Of a stretch of DNA of 64,000 nt, positions 24,901 through 35,500 are shown piece by piece (the stretch's first letter is position 1; each line of letters opens with the position of its first letter). The translations under genes and the position numbers were made by a program. The notes under the pieces are model-generated. The model saw only the letters and a list, made by a program, of their open reading frames with translations. It had not been told where the DNA came from and did no database searches. The stretch comes from Watersipora subatra (taxonomy: Eukaryota; Bryozoa; Gymnolaemata; Cheilostomatida; Watersiporidae): assembly GCF_963576615.1 (NCBI RefSeq), contig NC_088717.1:38580302-38644301 (forward strand), given 5' to 3'.

Positions 24901-27900
24901 CTTGAGCAGTATGCTAGTAGAGGCGATACTTATCATAGCAGATCCAGTACCCGCTAGAGCTCTCAAAATAACACACATCGCCAAGAACCAGTCTCGACTT
25001 TCCAACCTCTCCATATATCTGCAGGAATTGAGACAAACAATTCCTTGTATTATCTGTCTATTGCAAGCAAAGCCTAAATTTTTAAAATTGTCACAACTGC
25101 CGAAATTATATAACTTGAAAATTCATCATAACACACTTGTGTTGCAGCAAATAGATCAAGTACCAATTATGATAAAGAAACTATATCTCGAGCAAAAGAA
25201 GCAATTATACAAAGCTAAAGATAGCTATTTTCTGCTATCAATGATACTTTTGAAGTTAAAATTGGCCAACCATTGATTTTTAATGCTATCATTCTAACAC
25301 AACTGTTCAATAGCTCTACAGAAAAATGTGTCATCTAAAAAATTAAAAATATGTGTAGGTTACAATATTTCTTTAAACATTACTACAGCCAGCACAATAT
25401 TTGTGAAATAAGTTGCTTTCTATTCGATTAAAAATCATACCACACAGGTGCAGTTCTCACAGGAAACTTCGTAGCAGCAACAAAAATATTTAAATGCAAA
25501 ATACAAATGTCAACTTACCCAAAAGCTACAGAGGTGATGCCTGTGATTGCAGTACCCACAATGCACATACTTTTAGGTGGCCACTTTAGTAACTGGAACA
25601 ATAAACAGAAAATGTAATTAACAAAATGGATACTTCGCAAATAATAGGTAATATAACTATCCTTTTACAAAAAGGATATTTAAGGTGAATGTTGCCTATA
25701 TTTTGCACTCTCCTTTTAGGGGAGTGACATTAACCCTTTTGGCTAAGAAAAATCTGCTATAACTTGCCTCCGACTTGTTGTAAATTTCTAAATAAATAAG
25801 CTTTGAGAAACTAAAAAAATATTTCAATCAGTTGATATTTATTGCTTGCAAGTAACCTACAATGATCTTATAGCGTGCGTTGCAAATTGTTGGAGCTTTC
25901 AAGTTTTTTCTTTTAATCTAAAATTGAAGGCAGATTTTTATTTTATAATTACCATCGTTGCATAAAAGCTCAGTGCAATCTTTATATGTTTGCTACAGCT
26001 TGTAGCCAAAACTGGCTTTGATTTGAGCGTTGATTCATTGTGAGTCAAATTTAAATAATGGCAATGATGCTATCAAATAGTTTGCTATAAGCCTAAAAAT
26101 CTTAAGTTATATAATAATATACTAAATGCTACAAACATATATTTAAGAACAAGTGGCATAAACAACCCACAATTACAGTATAATACATGTACAGTAGAAA
26201 CAAAAACTATAACAATTTTGAAACAAGAATATTTGCATTGTTTGCTCAGCAGGTTGTGCTTGGATTGTTGCTTCCATATGAAACCATTTCATCTTCTGGC
26301 TGTTTAATACTTTCCACAATGCCTGCTGACCTCAACTTTTTTCTACACTGCTGAACTAGCCTTTAGACAATTTTTTAGGAGAGTAAAACTCTACTGCATT
26401 GCTTTTTGAAAAACCATTGTTAAAAATATTGATAAACTTTTAGACGGACACACTTAGCCCAAGTTATAGTCTAAAAATAGTAGTACAGATTCCACCGTAA
26501 TTTTAAACTGTTTTTCATATATGCCGAAGTATTAAGACCACATTAAAGAAAGAACTACTAATTGCCTGGTATACTTTTATTAATTATTGCTATGGCATTA
26601 GTTTCAAAGTTTTAAAGAAAAAAACGAAACTTTTTGTTTAAAAAATTAACTTCGGTACGAACAGCAACCAGTAAAGAACTGATTGTCATTTATGTAATCG
26701 AGTCGCTATTAGTACTATTTTGTGGATGCTCTTATTGATCACTTTCTATAATTGGTTCATGAAAATTAAAGAATGTCAAAGTGGCAGTCAAATAAAGGTG
26801 ACATTCAATTAAAGGGTAGCACTCTATTTTTTAACCCTTCTATAGCAGTGGTCAAATAGATGTGGCATTCAAATAGAGGCGGCATTCAAATCAAAGTGGC
26901 ATTCAAATAAAGGTGACATTCAGATAAATGTTTTACGACAGTTCACGGTTTAATTTTTGCATAATTTACGTTTTTTTATTGTAGCAGAATGCTCCATCTT
27001 GACATTTCTGTAAGTGTTTTTATCTGATTGTGTGGTCCATAATTATGCTTTAGGTTTGCCTTTATCAATGTCATTACACATACGTACACCTTGTCGTTTT
27101 TTTTAGCAGCCAGTGTTTGGTCAGTTACTGGTTCAATATAATGCAATGAGCTGCATTCACAAAGGAGGTGCTGTCATTTTCTGTATGGTGCTAGCTAGTC
27201 AGTTACCTCCAATCAAAATATAAAGTGTTGTTTTTATTCTTTTGTTAAGCATTCAGCATACATGTAGCCCTATTTCTGGTTTGTTATCCATAGTTTTGTA
27301 TATGCCACTGACAGTACTGAATCTTTCAGTTTCCTTGTTTATGTATCCGTCTTTTATCCACCTGAGTGCTTTACAGTATTCTGCCGGTACTGTCGGTTAT
27401 CGGTATTGTTCGCGCATCAGTTTTACCTTCTAACCTTCCTCAGCTGAATTGATACACTCTTTCACTTCTTCCTTTCTGTGCATTCCCTCTCTATAGATGT
27501 TATAAGTAGATTATCTCCCTTCACTCTTCTTGCATACATTTTATGTTGCTGATCCATCTTCTTCTGTCACTGTTATGCCCTGTTTATCTAAGTGTCCATC
27601 GTCTTTCCTTTCGATAAATGTAAAATTTGGTTACATTATCTCCACTCCATAAATTGCCAGCACCTTTCTCACCTGTCTGTCTCTTTTCCTGTTTATAATT
27701 TAATCTTTCAAGTACTTGAAAACGAACACATTTGATGTTTCCTGCATCCAGTTTAGACTGCAGTGTTAGTTTCAATCTGTTACTTTCTGTTGTCACTAAA
27801 TCATCTATCTTCTGTATTTTATCTCACAGACTTAAGGTAAACCCAACTATTTATAGTTGTGTTCACTTAGATATTTAATAGTTGGTCCATCAGACAACTA

Positions 27901-30740
27901 TGCCCCTTCTTTGTCTTAACTCCTTCTGCTATGGTAGGTGCTGTGCATTCCTAGAAAAAGAGAGTAAATTCTAATATAGTATGACTATCTTTACCCTACT
28001 TCCTTCTTACATATGATTTATGGTCATTAATGAGTAAAAGATAAGTGCTTATTTATCTCCTGAGGGAGTCGGTCTGCACTGTCATTGGATGACCCGAGAC
28101 AAGGAATACAAGCGGTGCATGTAGTAGAAGAGATAGTGAGCCTCTATACAAATTCTGCTCTTGATGCTGATTGAAATCAGTACTTCACTAGACTTCAGGT
28201 GTTGTAAAGGTTTTGTGTGCTACTTTCACTGCTCCACCAGTACAAGACTCAGTGCAAAGAATTTATACATATATTTGTCTGCTTTGTTTATAGAGGGTTA
28301 CAATAGAAACTATGCAACATTTAATGAGCTGACGCAGAACAGCTGCACCTTCTGATCGGGGCGCGTGCTCTTATATAGTAGGATGTCCCGCCTCATCTTC
28401 CACTTAGCTAGAATCAGCTGGCTTGACTTGGCTCAGCTCGGCTTGGCTCAGACTGAGTCTAGCTCAGTATGACTTGTACAGTCCACAACAATATTATAGC
28501 TCATATTCTCATTGTCATATATATCCTTTTCAGCTACATGCATAGCTAATAACCTAAGTAGCTAAGACCAACACGTATGGTGGAGTCTTTATCTTTAGGA
28601 TTTCATGAAGCTTAAATTTAGGATTTTTCTGTAGTGCGAAGTTAGATCTCAATGAAAGGCCACTCTTATTTCTAATGTCATATGTTGATATTTGGAACAT
28701 ACTATATCTACACTTTAGTTCGTCTGTTTGAACTTCACAGGTAGCTAGGGTATAGATTTTGCCTGTTTTATGCACAGTTCATAATTTTACCTCTTACTTG
28801 TATTTGATGTCATTCTGATTCTATTACTGCTATCATTTTCAATAATCATAACTACTAATGTTATGCCTGGCATTGCCCGAGATTTTTTTCATCATTAATC
28901 AGATAGCCTGCAGCGGGGCGCTTACTAATAGCCCGCAGCCTGCAACACGCGTGTAATGTAATAGCTGTACTGCCCCCTGACAATTTACATAAATTCAATC
29001 TTTGAAAGCAATATCGCCCTTCATGCATGATAAGGCGCATTCCTGAGTGTCTAATCAGAATGGTGTTTAATAGGCTGATTCTCGAGAACCACACAGAGTT
29101 TTGAAACCAAATATTAAACCAAATATATGCGTAGCAGAAGTCATATGGGTATGAAGCTTAGAATATGTCAGTCAAAAAATGTATGGAATGCAAACTAATA
29201 GACAGTCACACGCAATGACAAAGTGGGACTTACACTACTTATAGAGCTACTACTTCAGGTACTTGATACACACATTTCCTGATGAAGTTTTGATGTCAAA
29301 TGAAAATACGCACACATCCACAATTCCAAATCAGTCGTAATTTCTCCCTAACCCAAACTGTACTGTACCCTTCATTGACCACTTTGACACCACCATAATT
29401 TCCTTGCTATTTTTTTGACTAGTAAAAGTTTAGTGATTAAAAACTGACACATTTTATCCCAAATAAATTTTTTCAACTAGTTCAATGCACTAACAACTGT
29501 TGCTCATCTAGAATCAGCTATCATCTACAGATCTGTAGATTATTTATATCACAAAGTTTCATTTGAATCGTAACCATTTTGATAATTCAGTATCATAAAC
29601 TAGCTCTACCATTAGCTAAAAGCTGTTGAATAGCCTCAACAACAGATATTCCATTTAATGATGAAGTTGAGCAAATCCTAGGGTTTGGGAGAGACAGCTA
29701 AATTGTTGCTATTATAAAAACTATGTTTGCCATTAGAGCTGGAGGTTGAAAAATCGATTACATCATATGAGATTCGATCTTCCGAAATGAAACACGATGA
29801 AAATGAACACTCTAACAACTGTATCACGTCTCCAGCCACAGCTAGCCAGAATAATTGTACGCATAGTTATTACACCTGATTGTCTTTTACGTCGCAATCC
29901 TTCGTTTTTTTCGTGACATCATTTTACTGTTGTCGGCCATCTTTATAGGCAATTTGATCGTTAAAAACACGAAGCTTTTGCAATGATAATTCGAAAACAA
30001 TGTTTTTGTTTGCAATTTTTTTATTATAGTATCAAAAAAACACCTAAAAGCACTAGTAAATAAAAGAAAATTGACCATTTTCTACAAATATGACGGCTTT
30101 TTCGTGAATGAGCGCATGTGCAAACGACTTGATGACGTAAAAAAAAATGATGGATCGACTGCCGGGGTACTAGTATTTATATAGCAAAGCTCGATGTGTA
30201 ATGACAATTGTAGAAAGAGTTGCTAATAATGTTTTGGTAAAGAATTGTGCTTCAAGGACTTAATTTTTAAAACATCATCAGCAATTTTCTAGCCAATTGT
30301 TCCGCCTAGTCTCATCATTCATAAGAGAAGAATTTCCATGAATAATGTATAGTTCCAGAACATATATTATTAGCATCAGGTGAGTCAACAAGTGTTACAA
30401 TAGAAAAATTACCGCCTGTATTACTTTTTAATCAGATACGGGCAGCAGGTTATAGCTAGTTACTTACAATTGAGCCAAACAAAGGCGACGTGATGAATCT
30501 AGAGATGTCATATGCAGCGTAGACAACTCCCACATCTGCCATATTAAGTCCTTCAGATAGAGCTTTATCCGGATAAAAAGGGTATATCATCGTATCAGCA
30601 GCTCGGGACACGAATTGTAGAAACAACAGTGTGATGAGCATCGCATACTTCCTGTCTGGTTTAGGTTCTGCGATGTCATTGTCTCGAGCTTTCTCAGTTT
30701 CTTTTAATACCAGTGGTTTTAACTCTTGATCCGATGACAT
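15920..30740 (-). CDS. SLC18B1: SLC18B1-like MFS transporter, gene B (complete)
   Basis: Eleven coding exons on the minus strand: 30468-30740, 25519-25592, 24871-25018, 24712-24780, 23250-23337, 22732-22874, 20225-20320, 18174-18274, 17379-17474, 16688-16859 and 15920-16153. They total 1494 bp (497 aa) with every junction in phase. The protein starts MSSDQELKPLVLKETEKARD and has about 12 membrane segments, near residues 33, 68, 100, 126, 167, 190, 230, 267, 300, 334, 374 and 405. Marks include DTMIYPFYPDKAL, TSPLFGSI, GAALGGFLYE, YGVWSFVYIVSCAAFSKVL and MITGLLNSGWGLGSTVGPVI. These follow human SLC18B1 (456 aa, vesicular polyamine transporter) in order. A basic tail of about 65 residues (KKHFRIPEASSAYLSSKKK) ends the protein. 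Transport of polyamines or amines is inferred from the family. Exon 9 (96 bp) and exon 8 are too short or masked for simple ORF calling. It is the tandem paralogue of gene A, same strand, about 10 kb apart. Confidence 0.83.
16313..16560. repeat. 30-bp minisatellite in the last intron of gene B
   Basis: About eight copies of a 30-bp unit built from TTGCTGCTTA, TTGCTGCTTA and TTGGCTGTAA, nearly identical to each other. It lies in the 534-bp last intron (16154-16687). The open frames across it are repeat artefacts. Confidence 0.95.
18343..18367. repeat. short GGGCCTGCA repeat
   Basis: Three copies of the 9-bp unit GGGCCTGCA, a small GC-rich island in the intron 7 region of gene B, 70 bp upstream in transcript sense of exon 8. 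Confidence 0.8.
21481..22145. repeat. about 205-bp direct repeat pair in a gene B intron
   Basis: The segments 21481-21690 and 21938-22145 are about 90% alike. Both hold CACTGTATTCCTTGCCTG, TAATTGGCTGTAATCC and ACTAAAACAGCTAAACTG in the same direction. The 250 bp between them contain the single arm of the foldback family (21759-21927). This could be a tandem duplication, or an element bounded by direct repeats. No coding potential is seen between them. Confidence 0.75.
21759..21927 (+). repeat. single arm of the 456-1340 foldback family
   Basis: Shares AGCTTTTAAGAGCTTGTAATC, GAGTAAGACATGG and GTGAACTTTGTTGCAAGTCAA-type sequence with the right arm at 1170-1340. No opposing arm follows, so it is a half or solo copy. 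Confidence 0.6.
23885..24010 (-). repeat. degenerate tRNA-like (SINE head) sequence
   Basis: On the minus strand GCTGAGAGGTTAGAGTACTTG resembles an A-box region, and GTGGTTCTGGTTTC about 45 nt later a weak B box. It lies in intron 4 of gene B. The match is partial. Confidence 0.35.
26785..26935. repeat. tandem GGCATTCAAATAAAGGTGAC-type repeat
   Basis: About six imperfect copies of a 16-20-bp unit of the form GTGGCATTCAAATAAAG, in intron 1 of gene B. Degenerate low-complexity or transposon-derived repeat. Confidence 0.75.
28861..29095. repeat. GC-richer unidentified element in intron 1 of gene B
   Basis: This block is clearly richer in G and C than its surroundings (GCGGGGCGCTTACTAATAGC, AACACGCGTGTAATG). 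On the minus strand it ends CTCGGGCAATGCCAGGC, a short imperfect hairpin reminiscent of the CGGGCAAYGCC ends seen in some SINE and Helitron families. An 77-codon open frame crosses it but resembles nothing I know. Likely an inserted repeat; class undecided. Confidence 0.35.
29745..29880 (-). repeat. tRNA-derived SINE with leader
   Basis: On the minus strand GTAATAACTATGCGTACAAT, then TATTCTGGC (leader), then GGAGACGTGATACAGTTG (A-box region), then AGATCGAATCTCA (B-box region). The same leader is found at 35388-35500 and 57415-57560. The head differs from those copies, suggesting either divergence or a different tRNA ancestor. Confidence 0.55.
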
Positions 30741-33379
30741 CAGAAAAAAATCTACATCATATTATAAGATTGTTAAAAGGTTACTAGATACTTTTTGTAA
30801 ATTCAAGGGTCAGTGTCCAGTGTAAGTTGGTTTAAAAATTGCGGCATGGATATCATTTCAACAAAATCCAACCACCCCGCGTCATTCTGGTTAATAGGAG
30901 ATGCGACAGACTTTGTACAGGAATAGTGACAGTTGGTCTGAAGCAGCCTGTACAAATAAATATTATAGCAAACCAAAGCTTAAAATGTACTCGCTGTAAA
31001 CATCTTATGCTGTTTTTGAAGTAATGGCTGGTCAGAATAATCAAGAAGATAAATGTGCACAACGCTTGACAAAGTACTGATGCTGAATTGTATGTGCAGG
31101 CTGTTCATGTATATCAATGCTTTCATCACAAACTTTATATATACATTTGCTGTTTTTGAAGAATATTTAATTACAAATGAATTGGTGCAACAATAAACCT
31201 GTCATTACTAAAAACTTATAAAAATGTTTTCAAACAGGTGTTTTTTTAACAGAAATTAAAAGAGTAATGCAAAAGCGTTTCGTGTTTGTGTGGTTGCCGT
31301 TCCACACAAACACCAAAGCTCTGAATTTGGTACCACTGCTATTGGAAGAGTGTTCGCGACGTATTGCCACCACATATCAGTCTGCCAACAACCGGATAAA
31401 AGTTATGCCGTGATTACATACAGAATGTAATTTGTGGTAGAGGCTTAGCAGAAGTGATTAAATCCTGACTTATTACACATTAAAAGATAACCTTGATTAG
31501 TAAAAGAATGATTGTTCACCTCACAAAACTGCAATCAAGGTCAATGGTGAATCTTAGGCTGTAGTCGGTACGCCTGTCTAACCCAAATTGTGTCATAATT
31601 TTCCTTCAAGCAATCTCTATGCATAGTTTGTGTTCTTACCATTAAAAGCTTCCAGCTGCATGTTGACAAGGCATGAGTTTACAATTAAGAAAGAAAATGA
31701 ATGTTTAAGAAGTACAGCTGGAAGAGTAGACATAGAGTGCTCTGCACATAGGTAGATTGACATAAATTAAACTATTGTAATTTACCCATGAACCACAGTT
31801 AACTCTACCATATATTTTTGCACAAGTGAAACGTAAAACATCAAAACACTATTGATAGTCCAAAGAGTTATCTACACTATATATACATCGATGTGACTGT
31901 TTGTCATATGTCGTTTGTGAGTCTAGTTCTAACAACTAAAATCTAAGAATTAAAGATCTACCTCACACTGGAATTAAACTCAGCATCTTCAGTTTTTCAG
32001 ACAGATGTGCAATCCATACACTACACACCCAATTGTTCATACAAATATATAATTATACACATGCTTATGCAGCTCTTGCAAAAATACTATTGGTTACTAC
32101 TAGCATGCTTTAAGATCATGATTGCATGAGAGATTATGATGCATCATGTAACGACCATAAGTACATTTATAAGCACAAGTTGGCGTCAAATAGACAGATA
32201 CGACTCTTATTATAGTAAATATTTAGACTAGCTTAAGATACGAGCTCAAGTCATTCAAGTTTATTGGGTAATTATTTTATTACCCAATGAATATTAATAA
32301 TGATTTTATTATGTTTTTACCACTAAATATTTTTTGTTTGAATAAAATAATTGCATAAAACTGCCACTAATATGCTATCTTTAAACTGATAATGAAATAA
32401 TAGAAAATAATTGTTAAATATTACGTGCAAGTTACAACTTCATTAAAGGTTATAGGAAGATGCAAATTACAAGAAAGTAATGTGTTGAAAGAATAATGAA
32501 GAAAACCTCAGTGTACGTAACAACTGATGTGAAAGTATAAAGCTGTTTGCTTTGAGAGCTTTGCAGTTGTATTTAAAACACTGTTGGTCTACAGTCAAGT
32601 TAGAACTCTGTGCTAAACAACCCCGTTAGAATGTTGGATCTTTATAATCACACTAGGACATTGCTGAGACTCCATAGTTGTTTTGGGAGACAATCACAAT
32701 TTGATCAGTGATCACAAATCATAATGTGATTTACAATCGCATTAGAAAATTGGCACGCTATAACCAAGTTAAAACATATAGCTCTACAGACTAATTAAAA
32801 CATGTGAACTCTACAGTCCTGTTAAAACGTTAGGGCTCTACAATCATGTTAAAACATTAGAGCTCTATAGTCCTGCTTAAACGTTTCATGTTTTAGAAAA
32901 AAAGTTAGAAAATTAGCAGTGAGCTATCGTTTCAAGTGAATGTTAAATGTGCAAAGATTTGAAGTCATTAAATGGAAAACATAATAAGCCCAATAGTATA
33001 TTACTAAAGATACCAAATCTTATATTGAGAAATAGTAAAACATTTCACTCGGTAAAATGAGTCCAATGCAATGAAACAGGAAAGTTTCATTTCAATTATT
33101 GAAACTATTTAAAACAATGTGACTTTTATGTTTATTTTCAGTACTAAGCAACATATAAATGCAATCAGATGTGATAGTCTGTGTTAAAAATCAAACCACT
33201 TTAAACAAAAACTATTGGAAGATTGACTTTTCAAACTGACCATACAATTAACATCATATCGTAAATTGTAGTGAAATTTTATATAACTTGAGTAAGACTC
33301 AGTTTTAACATTTTAAATACCCAGTACCCTGGCAGTTTAGCGTGCTATGAGAGATTGTCCGGTGCAATAACTAATAGCA
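30741..33379. other. intergenic, 5' flank of gene B
   Basis: Contains the presumed gene B promoter, which I cannot pinpoint. A perfect 12-bp-arm hairpin lies at 31282-31313 (GTGTTTGTGTGG, 8-nt loop, complement). A weak tRNA-like sequence lies on the minus strand at 31955-32040 (GTGTAGTGTATGGATTGCAC, then GAGTTTAATTCC). No gene seen. Confidence 0.45.
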
Positions 33380-33720
33380 CAGTTATTCCAAAGTGCTGCA
33401 AAGGGGTTGACTGACAAAGGTTATAGAGTGTTAGTCTGCCACACCAAGTGTCATGAGTTTGTATCCTGTTGAAAGCAATCTTTTTTATCTTTCTAAAGAT
33501 GAACTTATAAGATTTTTGTAGACTATCAAAAAGTATCGTTATTTTCTATCATTTGCGATTGTTTTTGATGTTTTAAATAATCTGATTGGCAAGATGTTTC
33601 AAGATTAAAATCAAGAAAACTTCATTGTGGTAAAATTCTCCAAAGAAACATATGTGCAAAATGACGTCACTAGTTGCTGTTTTTGTTATGGTTGATATCG
33701 GCTATTGCGATCAAGCTGTA
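33380..33720 (+). repeat. tRNA-like head followed by an R-family foldback arm
   Basis: 33405-33470 reads like a decayed tRNA (GGTTATAGAGTGTTAGTCTG, then GAGTTTGTATCCTG). It is followed directly from about 33490 by the R-family left arm, which contains TCATTTGCGATTGTTTTTGA, then GATGTTTCAAGATTAAAATC, and the internal part GACGTCACTAGTTGCTG. No right arm is seen. The join may be an insertion or a composite SINE. Confidence 0.5.
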
Positions 33721-35387
33721 GCATTACGTGTCACTATTCTGTCGGTTTTTTTCCAATTGCAATTGTAATTGCAATTAATTGCAATTTTGCTTCATCTGGG
33801 TATTTTAACCACGTCCAAGTTTTGCATATTATATACTATGAAAATTCTGGCAGTAAAATTCCTTTAAAAATCACAAACAATCCAAATATTTTCTGATAAG
33901 ATATACTACAACTCTTGTGCAGGTTGATCATTAAGCGTGATTCAGACCCGTTTGGACACAACCTTCCCTACAGCAGAGATTCTACTGATTTACAGCTCTT
34001 ATGCGTAGCTTTACTCAGAGTGTTAGTTAATAACCTAAATTATGTTTCTTAGCAGCTTCATAAAAACCTTTTGACGAGACATTTGTTTGCACATTGAATG
34101 ATTCTTTTTATAAATAGAGGCTTTTTTACGCATTAAACTTCAGTTAGGTTATTGCCTGTCAGTGCTCAGACTAATATAAATTACTGATTTGGTTGAGTGA
34201 GCAGTTTCCGATTAAATGCCCTTCTTGCCATGACTAGATGCTTTTACTGGAAATTGCATCCCAATCTGTTGTTCATGGGTCAGGCCACTAAGCCATAGCT
34301 TGCTTAAAATAGTTTAAATAAACAAGCTATAAAAGCGATAAAACTAAAAAAAAATTTTCAGGACTTTCCTAACAAAAACTTTCTTCAAAATAAAAAGAGA
34401 TTTATCTATAAAACTTACCCTTTTTAATCAAAACAGAAAATGTTTAAAAACATAATTAAACCTACTTAACTAAAAAAATCAAAAATATTTTTAAAGTTTC
34501 AATTTCTGTTAGTCTGCAAAAAGTGACAATGATTTAAACTCACTTCAAAACCTACAGTGAGATTGATCGCAAAATTATGTGACTTGTCTCACCTCTCTCA
34601 TTACTTGACTCTTCTCTCATGGTTTAATGAGACTAAATGTAGAGAGATGATAAACTCAGCTGCAAGCGAGTCAAGCAGTGCGAGCATAATTCTGATGAGG
34701 TTGAATTGTCACACTTAGCTTAGACAAAATATTTTCTCCGGGCTTACTACTAATTAATAGCTAGGAGTTGCTAATGTAACCTCTATAAAAATTAGTAAAA
34801 GAACATTTAGTTCTCATAGAAATCACTCTTCAAGCTGAAAAAAAGTCAACCTGAGTTTGTTACAAATTTTGGCTAGGGAGTTGTCTGCACTTTTTAGTGC
34901 CTTTTAACATTGTTCTTTTTGGTTTGGTAAAGCTAATACAGTTGATAGATTGCCATCATAAAGCTTAAATCAAGCTAACTTGGCGCCATCTATTCTACTA
35001 TAGCTAAATATTCTAATACAAGTTATGCTTTTGTTTAGCTATTTATTAGATAGCCATAGCTAATGGTTATATAAACTAGGTCTGGAAGGCAACAGTGCAA
35101 TACATACTATGAGAGTGAATAAACCACATCTTATGTTATTATTCATACATATGTATATTCATAATTGAATTGATTTAAGGAATAAATCTGAGCTTCAAAA
35201 ATTATGCATTTCTGATAAACTCTAATCATGATATATCAAGTTTTAAATTTGCTTGTTGCTAATAGGAAGTCTGTAATTCATCAGAAGGATAAATTGTGTT
35301 AGTAAATATTCTTTAGTGTAATACAAGCTGTATCTGTCAGTCTATCTGCTTAAAAACACTATTGCAAAGCAGAAAAAGTTACATGAC
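33721..35387. other. intergenic spacer
   Basis: AT-rich with short palindromic AATTGCAATT runs at 33750-33790. No gene supported. Confidence 0.45.
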
Positions 35388-35500
35388 ATAGGATTCGAAC
35401 TCACAACGTTCAATCTGTTAACTAACATCCTTACAACTGCACCAATCAACCACCTATTCCTATATACCAGAATAATTATACGTAGAGCTATTACAGTTTT
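35388..35500 (-). repeat. tRNA-derived SINE with leader
   Basis: On the minus strand: CTGTAATAGCTCTACGTATA and ATTATTCTGG (leader), GGTGGTTGATTGGTGCAG (A-box region), and GTGAGTTCGAATCCTATG (B box). This is the best-preserved head in the window. The B box GTTCGAATCC is a near-perfect RNA polymerase III B box. The anticodon stem is not conserved, so it is a SINE head, not a tRNA gene. Confidence 0.7.

Noticed and set aside
24606-25276. Two plus-strand frames of 89 and 124 codons
   Set aside because: They are antisense shadows of gene B exons 3 and 4 and adjoining intron.
27780-28480. Possible retroelement long terminal repeat (TATA-like CTCTTATATAG, GC-rich patch)
   Set aside because: No matching second copy, no coding part and no clear boundaries in the window.
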